Below are positions 9,344 through 18,150 of a DNA stretch of 45,415 nucleotides, piece by piece (positions within the stretch are counted from its first letter, which is position 1; each line of letters begins with the position of its first letter). This stretch comes from an uncultured Planctomycetales bacterium (GTDB lineage Bacteria; Planctomycetota; Planctomycetia; Isosphaerales; Isosphaeraceae): positions 1 to 45,415 of the forward strand of contig CAIYJE010000051.1 of NCBI GenBank assembly GCA_903926465.1. The letters run 5' to 3'. The position numbers and the translations under genes were made by a program. The notes under the pieces were generated by a model. It was not told the DNA's origin and did no database searches. It saw nothing but the letters and a program-made list of their open reading frames with translations.

Positions 9344-10297
9344 TCATTGTTCTACGCCCGGATCTTGCGAATCTGAAGTAATTCGCATCAACACCTGTTT
9401 TTCGCGCATGAGTTGACCCGGCTCCACCGGCGCATCGCTGGCGCTGGTTGGCGAGGCGATTATCACACGACCATCAACTGGGGCCTTGATCGTGCAGCGG
9501 ACAACCTGTGCCTTGAGCTTGTCGCGTTTGACCTGTTCATGGCTCAAGGTGGCTTGATGCGCCTTCAAGGTTGTCTGGGCCCGTTCGATGTTGATCCCAA
9601 ACGCCCGCAACCGGCCGGACTTGACCACCTTGAATGTGTCGGCCGTCCCTTCGGCCTGGATGCGCACGACGGTTAACTGATCCAGCGTTTGTTGCGCATT
9701 GCGCACCGGGTATTCCTGGGGCGTGAGATTCTTCAAGAGCGTTTCCAGCTTCCGTTTGGCCGCGGCTTCCCCTTCGCGTGTCACACGCACCCGCCTGGCA
9801 ATCTCAGCCTCTTCCGCTTTTACCGACCCTTCGGTGTAGTTCGTCAGGGCGGATCGGGCCACCGCCAGATCGTTCTCGGCCTCGACCACAGCCTGTCTGG
9901 CCTTCTCGGTGGCAATCTCCTGTTCGGCCAGCCGCTCGCGCAGGGGGGCACTGTCTAGCTCGGCCAGCACGTCGCCTCGCTTCACGGCTGTACTGTGCGG
10001 GATCACCTCCAGCAAGGTCGTTTTTCCCTCGACTTCGCAAAGGATGACCACGGAGGTGGAAGGCCGTATCGGTTCCAGATCGGGCTTCGGCTTTGGCTTT
10101 GGCGCCTTGGTGGATGCCTGTTCGGGTTTCAGTGGGACGGCGGGGAGTTCCGGTTGCTCCGTCGCCTTCAGCATGACTTTGGCGGGCGGGGCAGAAACCC
10201 GGCCAGTGGTGTCACCGCACCCTGGGAGCGTGGCCGAAGCCAGAACCCAATGGACCATGCATACCATCATTCGACCTGAAAACACGCGGCTCAGCAT
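9344..10297 (-). CDS. HlyD-like periplasmic adaptor (membrane fusion) lipoprotein
   Basis: 317 residues. A hydrophobic N-terminus ends in a lipobox (LASATLPGC), predicting a lipid-anchored envelope protein. A Pro/Lys-rich linker (KAPKPKPKPD) follows. The first half of a biotinyl-lipoyl-like domain is visible (LLEVIPHSTAVKRGDVLAELD), then a long Ala/Glu/Arg coiled coil (about residues 120-265), then the closing half with CTIKAPVDGRVI, the typical HlyD signature. It lacks a long C-terminal beta-barrel, so it is short for the family. No inner-membrane transporter or outer-membrane channel gene is adjacent. It lies 84 bp downstream of the DUF3124 lipoprotein gene on the same strand. The substrate is unknown. 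Confidence 0.85.
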   Translation of the reverse strand: MLSRVFSGRMMVCMVHWVLASATLPGCGDTTGRVSAPPAKVMLKATEQPELPAVPLKPEQASTKAPKPKPKPDLEPIRPSTSVVILCEVEGKTTLLEVIPHSTAVKRGDVLAELDSAPLRERLAEQEIATEKARQAVVEAENDLAVARSALTNYTEGSVKAEEAEIARRVRVTREGEAAAKRKLETLLKNLTPQEYPVRNAQQTLDQLTVVRIQAEGTADTFKVVKSGRLRAFGINIERAQTTLKAHQATLSHEQVKRDKLKAQVVRCTIKAPVDGRVIIASPTSASDAPVEPGQLMREKQVLMRITSDSQDPGVEQ

Positions 10298-10314
10298 GGC
10301 AAGACTCCGTTCGG

Positions 10315-10338
10315 ATGGACGGAATGGACGGCATGGAC
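10315..10338. repeat. 9-nt-period tandem repeat, ATGGACnnn x3
   Basis: ATGGAC units at 10315, 10324 and 10333 with spacers GGA and GGC, in the gap between the DUF3124 and HlyD-like genes. This is the reverse complement of the GTCCATnnn run at 25501-25524; the middle portions match closely. Confidence 0.65.
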
Positions 10339-10381
10339 TGAACGAAAACGTGATTCCCGGCCCGGTGTTGCAGCCGCAACT

Positions 10382-11218
10382 TCAGGGCTTCATAGCACCG
10401 GTACCCAAGGGCCGGCCCCAGGTGGTGAACACCATCCCCAGGCCGCTCAGGGTATTGGCATGAACGGCCTCAGCCACCGGAGTGTCCACCAATGTCTCAG
10501 CCTGCCAGTCAATCAGGAAGCTCGCCATGGAGCCACCGTGCGTATCACTCTCGGGCACGAAGAATTCCGCGGCCGCCAGAGGAGCGATTTGCACAGGCTG
10601 GGTCAGGTATTCACGGATCAGCTTACCATCCGACCCGTGATAAGACACCTGGCGTAGCTGAATGGGTGTGCTGGCATCGGTATTACGCACACATACGGTA
10701 ACCGCCAGATTGATCGGATCGGCCTGATTGCTGGAATAAATATGTGAGTAGACTGGCAAATACACTCGCTCACCAATCGCCCGGGCCCGCTCTTCCAGAT
10801 TCGTTACCGGCGTCACGCCAGGGCCCAAGCCGCTCAGGCGTGTGGGCGTGTCGGACTCTGGACCACAGCCGGCCAGCAGGAGAAAAAAACTCAGGCCTAA
10901 CAGGACACACGTCCAGGAGACCTTGCGTGGAAGTTTGTCGTTTGTGGTGCCGGAGGCGGGCTTGTTCTGAAACCCAGGTTGCTTGCCCGATCGACCCGAT
11001 GGCGGTATCGCCTCGGCATTCGTCGTCTTGGTGAGGCGAGGTTCCACCCGAGCCCGAGAAACCTGAGACCTCCGCACTATGGTGGGCTGAACACTAAGCA
11101 GCGCTTCATGTTTTTTCATGAAACCGCGGGAATCACTCTTGTCGGGCTCGGGTGGAACCTCGCCCCACCAAAAGCAAGCATGAGCGTTTGCACCACCATC
11201 ACGGTTAGGCCAGCTCAC
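10382..11218 (-). CDS. DUF3124 family lipoprotein with an element-derived N-terminal extension
   Basis: The C-terminal 145 residues match my memory of DUF3124: VYLPVYSHIYSS, LAVTVCVRNTD, YHGSDGKLIREYL, AAEFFVPESDTHGGSMASFLIDW. Before it lies a lipoprotein signal (CVLLGLSFFLLLAGC). The roughly 97 residues upstream of that hydrophobic stretch are odd, because residues about 16-63 are translated from an inverted-repeat element (11030-11169). GTG 11218 shares a GTGA overlap with the stop of the preceding small gene and suits coupling. The next choices, ATG 11119 and two GTGs, lie inside the element, and no start codon exists between the element and the signal peptide. The element therefore appears to have inserted in frame into the N-terminus. 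Function of DUF3124 is unknown. Confidence 0.78.
   Translation of the reverse strand: MSWPNRDGGANAHACFWWGEVPPEPDKSDSRGFMKKHEALLSVQPTIVRRSQVSRARVEPRLTKTTNAEAIPPSGRSGKQPGFQNKPASGTTNDKLPRKVSWTCVLLGLSFFLLLAGCGPESDTPTRLSGLGPGVTPVTNLEERARAIGERVYLPVYSHIYSSNQADPINLAVTVCVRNTDASTPIQLRQVSYHGSDGKLIREYLTQPVQIAPLAAAEFFVPESDTHGGSMASFLIDWQAETLVDTPVAEAVHANTLSGLGMVFTTWGRPLGTGAMKP
11030..11169. mobile_element. MITE-like inverted-repeat element, about 140 bp
   Basis: A perfect 23-bp inverted repeat (11035-11057 / 11142-11164), beginning GGCGAGGTTCCACC, extends to 28 bp with one mismatch (11030-11057 / 11142-11169). Inside is a small hairpin TTCATG-TTTTTT-CATGAA (11105-11122). There is no room for a transposase. 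No clear target duplication was seen at the ends. It sits inside the coding frame of the DUF3124 lipoprotein and stays open in that frame. Confidence 0.7.
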
Positions 11219-11430
11219 CAGGGTTCCTCGGTGAAGGGTGGATCGGTTTCCGGCGGACTTTCTTCCACGGATGAGAACAGCGCGGCGATTCGGGCAGGGC
11301 GAACCTGGGCTGGCCGGCCTGGCTCGGAAACTCGGTCGGCGGCCCCTTCAAGAAACGGGAACGATTCGGGCTCGGGCCGTTCGAATTCGGAAGCTTCAAA
11401 GCTCGTCCACTCGATCGGCTCGTAAGACAC
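11215..11430 (-). CDS. Small acidic protein of unknown function (71 aa)
   Basis: The frame is open further upstream, but GTG 11430 is preferred because a perfect GGAGGA lies 6 nt before it. The product begins MSYEPIEWTSFEASEFERPE and ends FTEEPW. It is rich in Glu, Pro and Ser, with no signal peptide or membrane segment, and I do not recognise a family. Its TGA overlaps the GTG of the DUF3124 gene (GTGA). This implies a three-gene unit: small protein, DUF3124 lipoprotein, HlyD-like lipoprotein. The strong ribosome site and coupling are the main evidence that it is real. Confidence 0.6.
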   Translation of the reverse strand: MSYEPIEWTSFEASEFERPEPESFPFLEGAADRVSEPGRPAQVRPARIAALFSSVEESPPETDPPFTEEPW

Positions 11431-11525
11431 GAACGCTCCTCCATGAACGGATCCAGAACCAGATCCGCGAACCGGCGATTCCAACAGTATCATAAAAACT
11501 CTAGCTGATGATCCAGGAACTGTGT

Positions 11526-11548
11526 GAATCCCGGCCGGGCCGGGATTC
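11526..11548 (-). terminator. GC-rich hairpin just after the haem/HEAT dehydrogenase gene
   Basis: GAATCCCGGCC and GGCCGGGATTC form a perfect 11-bp inverted repeat around one base (a 9-10 bp stem in practice), 11 nt beyond the TAA at 11559-11561. No T run follows, so it may be a transcript-stabilising hairpin instead of an intrinsic terminator. Confidence 0.5.
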
Positions 11549-11558
11549 TTGTCGAGCG

Positions 11559-14500
11559 TTACTGTCCGACCACAACCTGGGCCCTGGCCGGCGAGCTGGG
11601 CACATCCACCAATTCACACCGCAGGTCGGCCGCTGGCCGTTGCGCAGGGTCGATGGAGACGATCAGGGTATGGCTGCCTGGGGCGAGGTCCAGCTTGAGG
11701 TCGGGGGTCTGATTCAGATCTACGCGGGTGCCGTCCACCCAGAGGGCGATACCGTCGAGTGAGTTGAACTGGAATCCTATCGGACCGCCGGTGGAAACGT
11801 CGAGCCCGAACCGGGCCCAGCGGCGCGAAGGGGCGGCACTCATGTTGGGCAAGGCCGGAATATCAGCGAGCGGCAGGTCGCCCGAGGTCCGACTGTAGGC
11901 TGGAACCCAGGCCACGGGAGTCGCATCGTAGGGCTGGGTGCCTCGCACCATGGCGTCAAACCCAATCCGGCTCACAGACACGGCCGTCTGCTGCGTGCCC
12001 GGCAAAACCTCCCAGTTTCGCACCACCCGGCCCGGCTGCACCGAGTAAGCTCCCGGCTTGCCCAGCTCCGAGAGAAACCGGACCAGGTCCAGGAACTCTT
12101 CACGCGTCAGGCTCTCGGTCAGCCCTTCAGGCATCAGCGATTGACCTGGCTGCTGGTCATCAATCTGGGCGGCGGCAATGGTGAACACCTTCCCCTCGGC
12201 GTCTCGCAGCGTGACCCCCTGGTCATCTTTGCGAACCACAATGCCCGTAAGGATCTGGCCGTCCTTGGTGGCCAGCACCTGAGAGTGGTACCCCTCCTTG
12301 ACCGCCTTGTTGGGTTGCAACAGCGAGTCGATCAGGTAATCCACCTGGGCACTGGCGCCAATCGATTCCAGGCCAGGGCCAACCTTGCCACCCGCGCCGG
12401 CCACGGCATGACACTTCACGCACTGGAGGTCAGCGCGGCGGAACAGGGCCTCGCCCCGCTCGGGGTTGCCAGCCGAGCGAACATCGGCCATCAAGGCGGC
12501 CATCGCCGCGGCATCGGGTAACGGTTGCGGGGCGTCAAGCTTGCCGGCCTTGGTCAGGGCGTCTACCAGACCGGGGTTGGGCTGACCGGCCGCCTTGGCC
12601 ATGCGCACGCCCAGCTTGGCCACGTCACGCGGCAACGGCTGATCGGCCAGGGCTGCCGTCAGTGACTCCGGACCATTTTTGCGGGCGAGCAGCGCCGTAT
12701 ACAGGATCGCCGCGTCATCGGCCGGCAGGCCGCCACCGAGCGCGCTCACGGCCCGGGCCGAGCCGACCGCGGCATCGAGCCCGGCCAGTCCCACCACCGC
12801 CGCACGCCTGAGCGCGGGGGCACTTTGAGACTGAGCCAACTTGTCCAGGTAACCCACGCTGGAAGGTCCACCCAGGCGAACCAAACCATCAATGGCCGCC
12901 AGTTTGACGGTGTCATCTTCGTCGGCGGTCTGAACCCGCGCTTCGAGTAATGCCCGCAACGGCTCCAGCTTCCAGGCACCCGCAGCATGGACGGCCGCCA
13001 GCCGTGAGCCCAGGTCCGACCCTTGGGCCCCGGCAGCCGGTGCCTTGAGATGCGCGGCAATGGCATCCACCAACGCTTCCGGGTTGGCCGGCTGGATGTT
13101 TCGGTTGGCCGAGGCACTGGCCAGGGCGTCAAGCGCTCGGGCCATGGCTGGGGTCGCGGCTCCAGACACCAGTTGCACCGCCTGCTTGAGCTGATCGGGG
13201 TTGCCCAGGTTACCCACAAGCCCGAAAACGTTGGGCAACTGGGCTTCGCTTAATGTCCCAGCACGGGCGGCGTCGAGCAGCGGGCCCACCACCTCGGCCG
13301 AGCCGGCGGCCTGGAGGGCAAAGGCCAGCTTGCGGGCATCTATCAGGTCGAGCTTGCCAGCCTGAAGCGCGGGCAGCCACACCGGCTGAAGCTCTCGGCA
13401 GGTCTGCCAGAGGGCGTAATCCAGGAACTTATCCACCGGCCGGTCCAGGGCCCCGAGCGCAATTGTGAGTGACTTGGCCGTGGGGAACGCCCGCAGGGCA
13501 CAGACCGCTTCCAGCCGGACCCTGGGGTTTTCATCGGCCACCCGTTCGGCCAGCAGTTCGGTGAGGTCGGGGCCAGTGATCCGGTCCTTCCAGTGCGGTA
13601 CCACCACCACGGCGGCAGCGCGGGCACGCGGTTCAGGAGAACGGAGCAGGGCGGTTAGCAGGGCCGGTTCCGGCACGTCGAGCGCCTGGTAGGTCCAAAG
13701 CGCTTCCAGCCGGTACTGTTCCAGGTTGGGATCATGGGCATCCAGCTTGGCCACCCAAGCCGCCAGCGGGGCCACCACCTTCTCGGCACCACGTTCCTTG
13801 AGCACCAGGCGAGCGAACCGCCGGGTCCAGGCCTCTGGGGCCTTCATCGCATCGAGCAGTTCGGGCACGCTGGCTTCGGTCAGCTTGGGGCGATCGACCA
13901 GCGGCCGCCCCTTGGCGGTCACCCGCCAGATCCGCCCGTGCGTGTGGTCACGGCGTGGGTCTCGGAAATCGACCTCGCCATGCTGAATGATCGGGTTATA
14001 CCAGTCGGCAATATAAAGCGCACCGTCGGGGCCCAGCACCACGTCCACCGGCCTGAACGCCGGGTGGCTGGTCTTGATCAGCTCCGGAAGTTCCCGCGAG
14101 GCAAAGCCCGAGCCATCGTCGGAAAGCTGGAACCGAGCGACCCGGTGGGCCCGGAAGTCATGGGTCACCATCACCCCTTGCATGTCCTCGGGCATGTGCC
14201 GGCCGGAAACGATCTCCAGGCCGCAATGCTTGGGACTGCCTGGATTCAGGCCGGCGATGATCCGGGCTGCACCCGGAGCCGTGAAGTAACTGGCCCCTGG
14301 AACCACGAAGTTGATCCCCTCGCCGCCGGCACCGTCGGTCTCAAAGTGCTGGCCCCAGGCGTCAATCTGGTGACCCCAAGGATTCACCAGCCCCCGGTTG
14401 AGAACCTCAAGCTGACGGGTCTCGGGCCGGAACTGCCAGATGCCGCCGCCGCCCAGTCGCCGTGGACCCCAGGGGGTTTCTACATGCGAGTGAATATAGA

Positions 14501-15050
14501 TGGACTGATTGAAGTAAAGCAGCCCCTCATGACCCCAGCGGAAGGTGTGGATAATGTGGTGGGTATCTTCGGTGCCGAAGCCGGCCAGAACCACCTCGCG
14601 GGTGTCGGCCTTGCCGTCACCGTTGGTGTCTTTCATGTGCAGCAGTTCGGTGCTGTTGGCCACGTAGGCGCCACCGTCGCCGGGAGCCACGCCGGTCGGA
14701 ATCAAAAGCCCGTCGGCAAACACGGTGGTGGAATCGGCCTTGCCGTCGCCATCCACGTCTTCCAGCACCAGGATCTTGTCATTGGCCAACTTGCCGGGCT
14801 CGATCTGGGGGTAGACTTCGCTGGAGGCCACCCAGAGCCGCCCCTTGGCGTCAAAATTGATCTGGATCGGCTTGGCCAATAGAGGGTCACCGGCGAACAG
14901 GTTGACCTCGTACCCCTCGGCCACCTCAAAGCTCTTACGCTCAATTTCGGGGTCGGGGTCGGGGACCGTGGCCTCGCGCTGGGCAAGCACCGGGGCGGCA
15001 ACCAGCAGCAGATTCAGAAATACGGCGGCTCTGGCGGTGAAACGGGTCAC
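11559..15050 (-). CDS. PVC-type haem-binding membrane-bound dehydrogenase-like protein with HEAT repeats and cytochrome c domain
   Basis: 1163 residues with a signal peptide (FLNLLLVAAPVLAQ). Residues about 38-390 form the planctomycete membrane-bound dehydrogenase N-terminal beta-propeller: FEVAEGYEVNLFAGDPLLAKPI, DVDGDGKADS, GHEGLLYFNQS, LGPDGALYIADWYNPI. About 420-830 is an Ala/Leu-rich HEAT-like array. CVKCH at 877-881 is a single c-type haem site within the PVC haem-binding domain (GEALFRRADLQCVKCHAVAG, then DYLIDSLLQPNKAVKEGY). A C-terminal beta domain of about 150 residues follows. The start is GTG 15050, which overlaps the SGNH gene stop (GTGA). Probably periplasmic; the substrate of such proteins is unknown. 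Confidence 0.92.
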   Translation of the reverse strand: MTRFTARAAVFLNLLLVAAPVLAQREATVPDPDPEIERKSFEVAEGYEVNLFAGDPLLAKPIQINFDAKGRLWVASSEVYPQIEPGKLANDKILVLEDVDGDGKADSTTVFADGLLIPTGVAPGDGGAYVANSTELLHMKDTNGDGKADTREVVLAGFGTEDTHHIIHTFRWGHEGLLYFNQSIYIHSHVETPWGPRRLGGGGIWQFRPETRQLEVLNRGLVNPWGHQIDAWGQHFETDGAGGEGINFVVPGASYFTAPGAARIIAGLNPGSPKHCGLEIVSGRHMPEDMQGVMVTHDFRAHRVARFQLSDDGSGFASRELPELIKTSHPAFRPVDVVLGPDGALYIADWYNPIIQHGEVDFRDPRRDHTHGRIWRVTAKGRPLVDRPKLTEASVPELLDAMKAPEAWTRRFARLVLKERGAEKVVAPLAAWVAKLDAHDPNLEQYRLEALWTYQALDVPEPALLTALLRSPEPRARAAAVVVVPHWKDRITGPDLTELLAERVADENPRVRLEAVCALRAFPTAKSLTIALGALDRPVDKFLDYALWQTCRELQPVWLPALQAGKLDLIDARKLAFALQAAGSAEVVGPLLDAARAGTLSEAQLPNVFGLVGNLGNPDQLKQAVQLVSGAATPAMARALDALASASANRNIQPANPEALVDAIAAHLKAPAAGAQGSDLGSRLAAVHAAGAWKLEPLRALLEARVQTADEDDTVKLAAIDGLVRLGGPSSVGYLDKLAQSQSAPALRRAAVVGLAGLDAAVGSARAVSALGGGLPADDAAILYTALLARKNGPESLTAALADQPLPRDVAKLGVRMAKAAGQPNPGLVDALTKAGKLDAPQPLPDAAAMAALMADVRSAGNPERGEALFRRADLQCVKCHAVAGAGGKVGPGLESIGASAQVDYLIDSLLQPNKAVKEGYHSQVLATKDGQILTGIVVRKDDQGVTLRDAEGKVFTIAAAQIDDQQPGQSLMPEGLTESLTREEFLDLVRFLSELGKPGAYSVQPGRVVRNWEVLPGTQQTAVSVSRIGFDAMVRGTQPYDATPVAWVPAYSRTSGDLPLADIPALPNMSAAPSRRWARFGLDVSTGGPIGFQFNSLDGIALWVDGTRVDLNQTPDLKLDLAPGSHTLIVSIDPAQRPAADLRCELVDVPSSPARAQVVVGQ

Positions 15051-16303
15051 TTGGAAGGCTCCTCCACGCGGGTCAGCTCGTAGGTATGTGCCACCGGCAC
15101 CCGAAGGCGGTTGATCTCCGCCTCCTTGTCTGCCACCAGGGGGTCAAACTTGGGAATGTCGGCCGCGTTGTTCCCTTGCTCATGCTTGCGGAAGCCGAAG
15201 ATGTAGGTCTCGTTTTGGGGCCGCCAGCGATAAAACAGCAACCGGTTCTTATCCACAATGGCCCGGCGCAGGGCGTTGAGTTGGTCGTACTCGGAACCCA
15301 CCGCAAACTGAACCCCCTTGGCCCAATCGGCGTTGTTGGCCCTGAGAATCTCCCTGCCGTCAATCGTCAGAGTGTAGGTCCCCGGCGCCAGCCCGGTCAC
15401 CCGCAACGTGCGGTCCATGATCTTGAGCCGGTCGGGGGTCTCGGCCGGTTCCGGCAGGTTGGGCAAGCGATGGTCAAGCAGCCTGAGCGAGAGTCCTTGC
15501 CCGGTCCGGTTCGACGACAAAACCTGCGAGCCGACCATGTCGCCCATCTTCACGCCATCGGCCCCCAGGTTCGCGTTCACGACCCAGAGCGGGTAGCGAT
15601 CGGGGGCCAGCTTGCCGCCCAGAAAGATGGCCGCCTGGTTGTAGCCGAACGGGTTCAGGTGAATTCCTTCGATGGTCTCACGCGTGGGCACCACCCGTTC
15701 CGGCCGGGTGCCATCACCAATTCGGGCCTGGATCAGGTCAATGAAGCCGTAGCCCCGCTCCTCGGCCAGCCGCTTGAGGCTGTCTCGGTACAGAACCAGA
15801 TCCTTGTTATGGGCGTTGGGGTCGGGCAGGGGCGGGCCCAGGTTCTCATGCACAATGGGTGAGATCAGTACCACCCGGGTTTCCGGGGTGGTCACGCTCG
15901 CGAGCATCGCCTTCAATCCTTCTTCGAACCGGGGCAAGCCGCCTGGGCCGGCAAACGATTCGTTCATGCCGTAAGCCACCAGCAGCACGGTGGGCTTGAG
16001 CTCCTTGACCACGGCCGCCCGGCGCTCAAAGCCTTCCTTGGCGGTCTCAAACGCGGCCCGGCTATCTCCCCAAACCGTGTCTCCGGTCCAGCCCAGGTTG
16101 CGGAACTGGATCGCCCGGTCGGGATAGCGGGCCGTGAGTGTGGTCTCGATCTGGGCCAGGTCATGATCCCGCTCCAGGAAGGCATCGCCAATCAACACCA
16201 CACGATCGCCGTCCTGAAATTCCAGGGCCGACGCGACCTGGGCGGGCGCAGCTTGCTGCTGGGCCGGCGCCAGCAAAGCCAGTGAAAGCAGCCATCCGTT
16301 CAT
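15047..16303 (-). CDS. SGNH/GDSL-hydrolase-like secreted protein, block-I serine absent
   Basis: 418 residues from ATG 16303 (GGGAG upstream; signal peptide MNGWLLSLALLAPAQQ). The SGNH fold is suggested by RVVLIGDAF at block I (residues about 35-42), LGWTGDTVWGDSR at block II, VAYGMNESFAG at block III (G-x-N-D/E) and GIHLNPFGYNQAA near block V. The canonical GDS nucleophile reads GDA here, so classic esterase chemistry is doubtful unless another Ser serves. It is coupled to the downstream haem/HEAT dehydrogenase gene by a 4-nt overlap, suggesting joint action in the periplasm on carbohydrate or ester substrates; that is inference. The frame is open upstream to 16393, but the signal peptide decides the start. 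Confidence 0.85.
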   Translation of the reverse strand: MNGWLLSLALLAPAQQQAAPAQVASALEFQDGDRVVLIGDAFLERDHDLAQIETTLTARYPDRAIQFRNLGWTGDTVWGDSRAAFETAKEGFERRAAVVKELKPTVLLVAYGMNESFAGPGGLPRFEEGLKAMLASVTTPETRVVLISPIVHENLGPPLPDPNAHNKDLVLYRDSLKRLAEERGYGFIDLIQARIGDGTRPERVVPTRETIEGIHLNPFGYNQAAIFLGGKLAPDRYPLWVVNANLGADGVKMGDMVGSQVLSSNRTGQGLSLRLLDHRLPNLPEPAETPDRLKIMDRTLRVTGLAPGTYTLTIDGREILRANNADWAKGVQFAVGSEYDQLNALRRAIVDKNRLLFYRWRPQNETYIFGFRKHEQGNNAADIPKFDPLVADKEAEINRLRVPVAHTYELTRVEEPSK

Positions 16304-16763
16304 CGAGCTACAACTCCCCGGGCGAACGGTGAGAATATCCAGGCGGGCAAGGTGCCAGGCAGGCTCATTCGTGGAATGCTGACCGATCGCCAAGTTTTGG
16401 ACGATCCCTGGTGTGTGAACTTACTTTAGCGTGCCCCACGGGCCGAGTCGAGCGTCCGGTTTTCTGACTTTTTGTCGGCCATCCGCTCCAGGACCAACGA
16501 CGCAGCGGGCTTCGTCTTTGGCTTGGCTTCTCCGGTGGCCTGGAGGATCGGCTTCCGATCATCCATGACGTGGTACCTTGGTGGCCCGCGAAGCATTCCT
16601 TGTTCCGCACCAATCAGAACCAAGACACGGAAAGAGCAAGCAGAGCGCCCTTGCTTCCGGTCACGGATGACATCCCCGCCACAAGAGAAAGCGGGGTATA
16701 CGCTTCTTTGAGTTGTGGTGCATTTATCGGAAGATTTCTTGATTGGTTCTACCCCGCAATAGA
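16304..16763. other. Intergenic region upstream of the SGNH-like gene
   Basis: 460 bp between the single-haem protein stop (16764) and the SGNH-like start (16303). Apart from the doubtful 46-codon frame at 16426-16566, I see no gene, strong hairpin or repeat. A promoter for the SGNH/dehydrogenase pair is expected here but was not located. Confidence 0.35.
16426..16566 (-). CDS. Possible small basic protein (46 aa), doubtful
   Basis: ATG 16566 opens a frame encoding MDDRKPILQATGEAKPKTKP and a further 26 hydrophilic residues. Lys, Glu and Arg are abundant, as in a real cytoplasmic protein, but the ribosome site is weak (AAGG about 11 nt upstream) and no family is recognised. It may equally be chance. 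Confidence 0.22.
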   Translation of the reverse strand: MDDRKPILQATGEAKPKTKPAASLVLERMADKKSENRTLDSARGAR

Positions 16764-18068
16764 TCACGGCTTCCATTCCGCGGGCAGGTCTGGTTGGGTG
16801 GCGCGGAGGATCTCCAGGATGTTCTGCCGATCCTGGTCCGAAAGATGCGCAAACTTTTCCGAGCGATCCTCGCCCTTGAGGATCTTCCAGAGCCGCCGCC
16901 AGACGTACTCTTTCATCTCTCCAGGCAGGCCGTCAAACGACTTCGACATGATCAGGTAGCTACACGGGTACTTGAACAGCCGGCGTTCCAGATCCAGATC
17001 ACGCAACGAACGCCCCTGGCCGTCTTTCGTTCCACCGGCGGCGAACACACGGGCGAACTCCGACGTGCCGCGGATCGGCGCGGTCAGCTTGGCCTCGCCC
17101 ACCAAAAGCAGAGCCTCCACCAGCTCGTCACCGGCGCTCTGAATGCGGCGGTTGGTGCTGTCGAGCCGCTTGCCTTCGGGGTTGCCCAGTGTCCGGTTCA
17201 TCATGGCGTCATAATCCAGAGCCTGCCGGGTCACAAAGTTCGCCTTGGTCAAACGATTATGCACCAGGGCCTGGTGCTCCAAGACCATCAGGGCCACGAT
17301 GTCACTATGGGGCGAAAGGTACGCCTGGGTACGGATGCGATCATCCAGTTGCAAGAGATTTTGCCCCTGGGCATTCTCGACCTGGCGCGGCACTTCCTTA
17401 CCCTGGATCACCAGATTCCCCAGGTGCTTCTGCGCCCCGTGTCGACCGGTCACATACCAGCCGCCCCAGCGGTCCTCAAGCGGAGTCTTGTGATCGACGA
17501 TCCGGCTGCCGCCCGAATAAATTGGCTGGCCGCCTGGGTCCACAAACAGGGACCGCACCAGGTGGCCCGGCACCGCCTCAGTTCGCGAGGAACTGTGGCA
17601 GAGCAGGCAGTTATCCACCTGGCGAGTGAACTTCGGTTTCTCGGCACGTTCCTGATCGAGCGTGTAAAACACCGTGCCCAACTTGGGGTCGGCTGCTGAG
17701 ATCTCCAGCACCTCGCCAGACTGGCAGAATCCAATGTAGACATCATCATTGAAATACAGGGCACGCGGGGTCCGGGGCGAGATCCGCTGAATCTGCAGGC
17801 TGGTCTTGGAAAAGACCAGCATCTGAGATTCCACCGGCACCTCTAGCGCCCGCAGCAGCGCCGGCAGATAACCCAGATCGGCCACAGGCTCCATCGCCAC
17901 TTCACCACGATCGAGCCTGTCCTGGAGCTGGGAGATTGGGTTCTCAGGCGTGCTCTGGCTATACAGAATCGGTGCCCGCTCAAACTCATCTTCCGCCCAG
18001 GCGGGAACCTGCCGCCCCACCAGCAGCAGGGCCAGGCCCAGAAGTCGCAGCATTTTTGAAACTCGCAT
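16764..18068 (-). CDS. Secreted single-haem cytochrome-c-like protein of unknown function
   Basis: 434 residues. A signal peptide is visible (LLGLALLLVGRQVPAWA). One CxxCH haem site occurs in QVDNCLLCHSSSRTE (about residues 140-155). The rest matches no named domain I know. Conserved-looking stretches include PRALYFNDDVYIGFCQSGEVLEI, VRSLFVDPGGQPIYSGG and DRWGGWYVTGRHG. The last 80 residues are helical and charged. I recall similar long single-CxxCH proteins in planctomycetes, usually unnamed. It begins 82 bp downstream of hmp on the same strand, so it may share NO-responsive transcription, which is inference. Haem attachment would place it outside the cytoplasmic membrane. Confidence 0.82.
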   Translation of the reverse strand: MRVSKMLRLLGLALLLVGRQVPAWAEDEFERAPILYSQSTPENPISQLQDRLDRGEVAMEPVADLGYLPALLRALEVPVESQMLVFSKTSLQIQRISPRTPRALYFNDDVYIGFCQSGEVLEISAADPKLGTVFYTLDQERAEKPKFTRQVDNCLLCHSSSRTEAVPGHLVRSLFVDPGGQPIYSGGSRIVDHKTPLEDRWGGWYVTGRHGAQKHLGNLVIQGKEVPRQVENAQGQNLLQLDDRIRTQAYLSPHSDIVALMVLEHQALVHNRLTKANFVTRQALDYDAMMNRTLGNPEGKRLDSTNRRIQSAGDELVEALLLVGEAKLTAPIRGTSEFARVFAAGGTKDGQGRSLRDLDLERRLFKYPCSYLIMSKSFDGLPGEMKEYVWRRLWKILKGEDRSEKFAHLSDQDRQNILEILRATQPDLPAEWKP

Positions 18069-18150
18069 GATCTAGACACTCCGCTGGCCCCAACCGGGCC
18101 GGTCCCACATTGGCCAGACCCGGAACCGACCCATACACCTGCAACCACAA

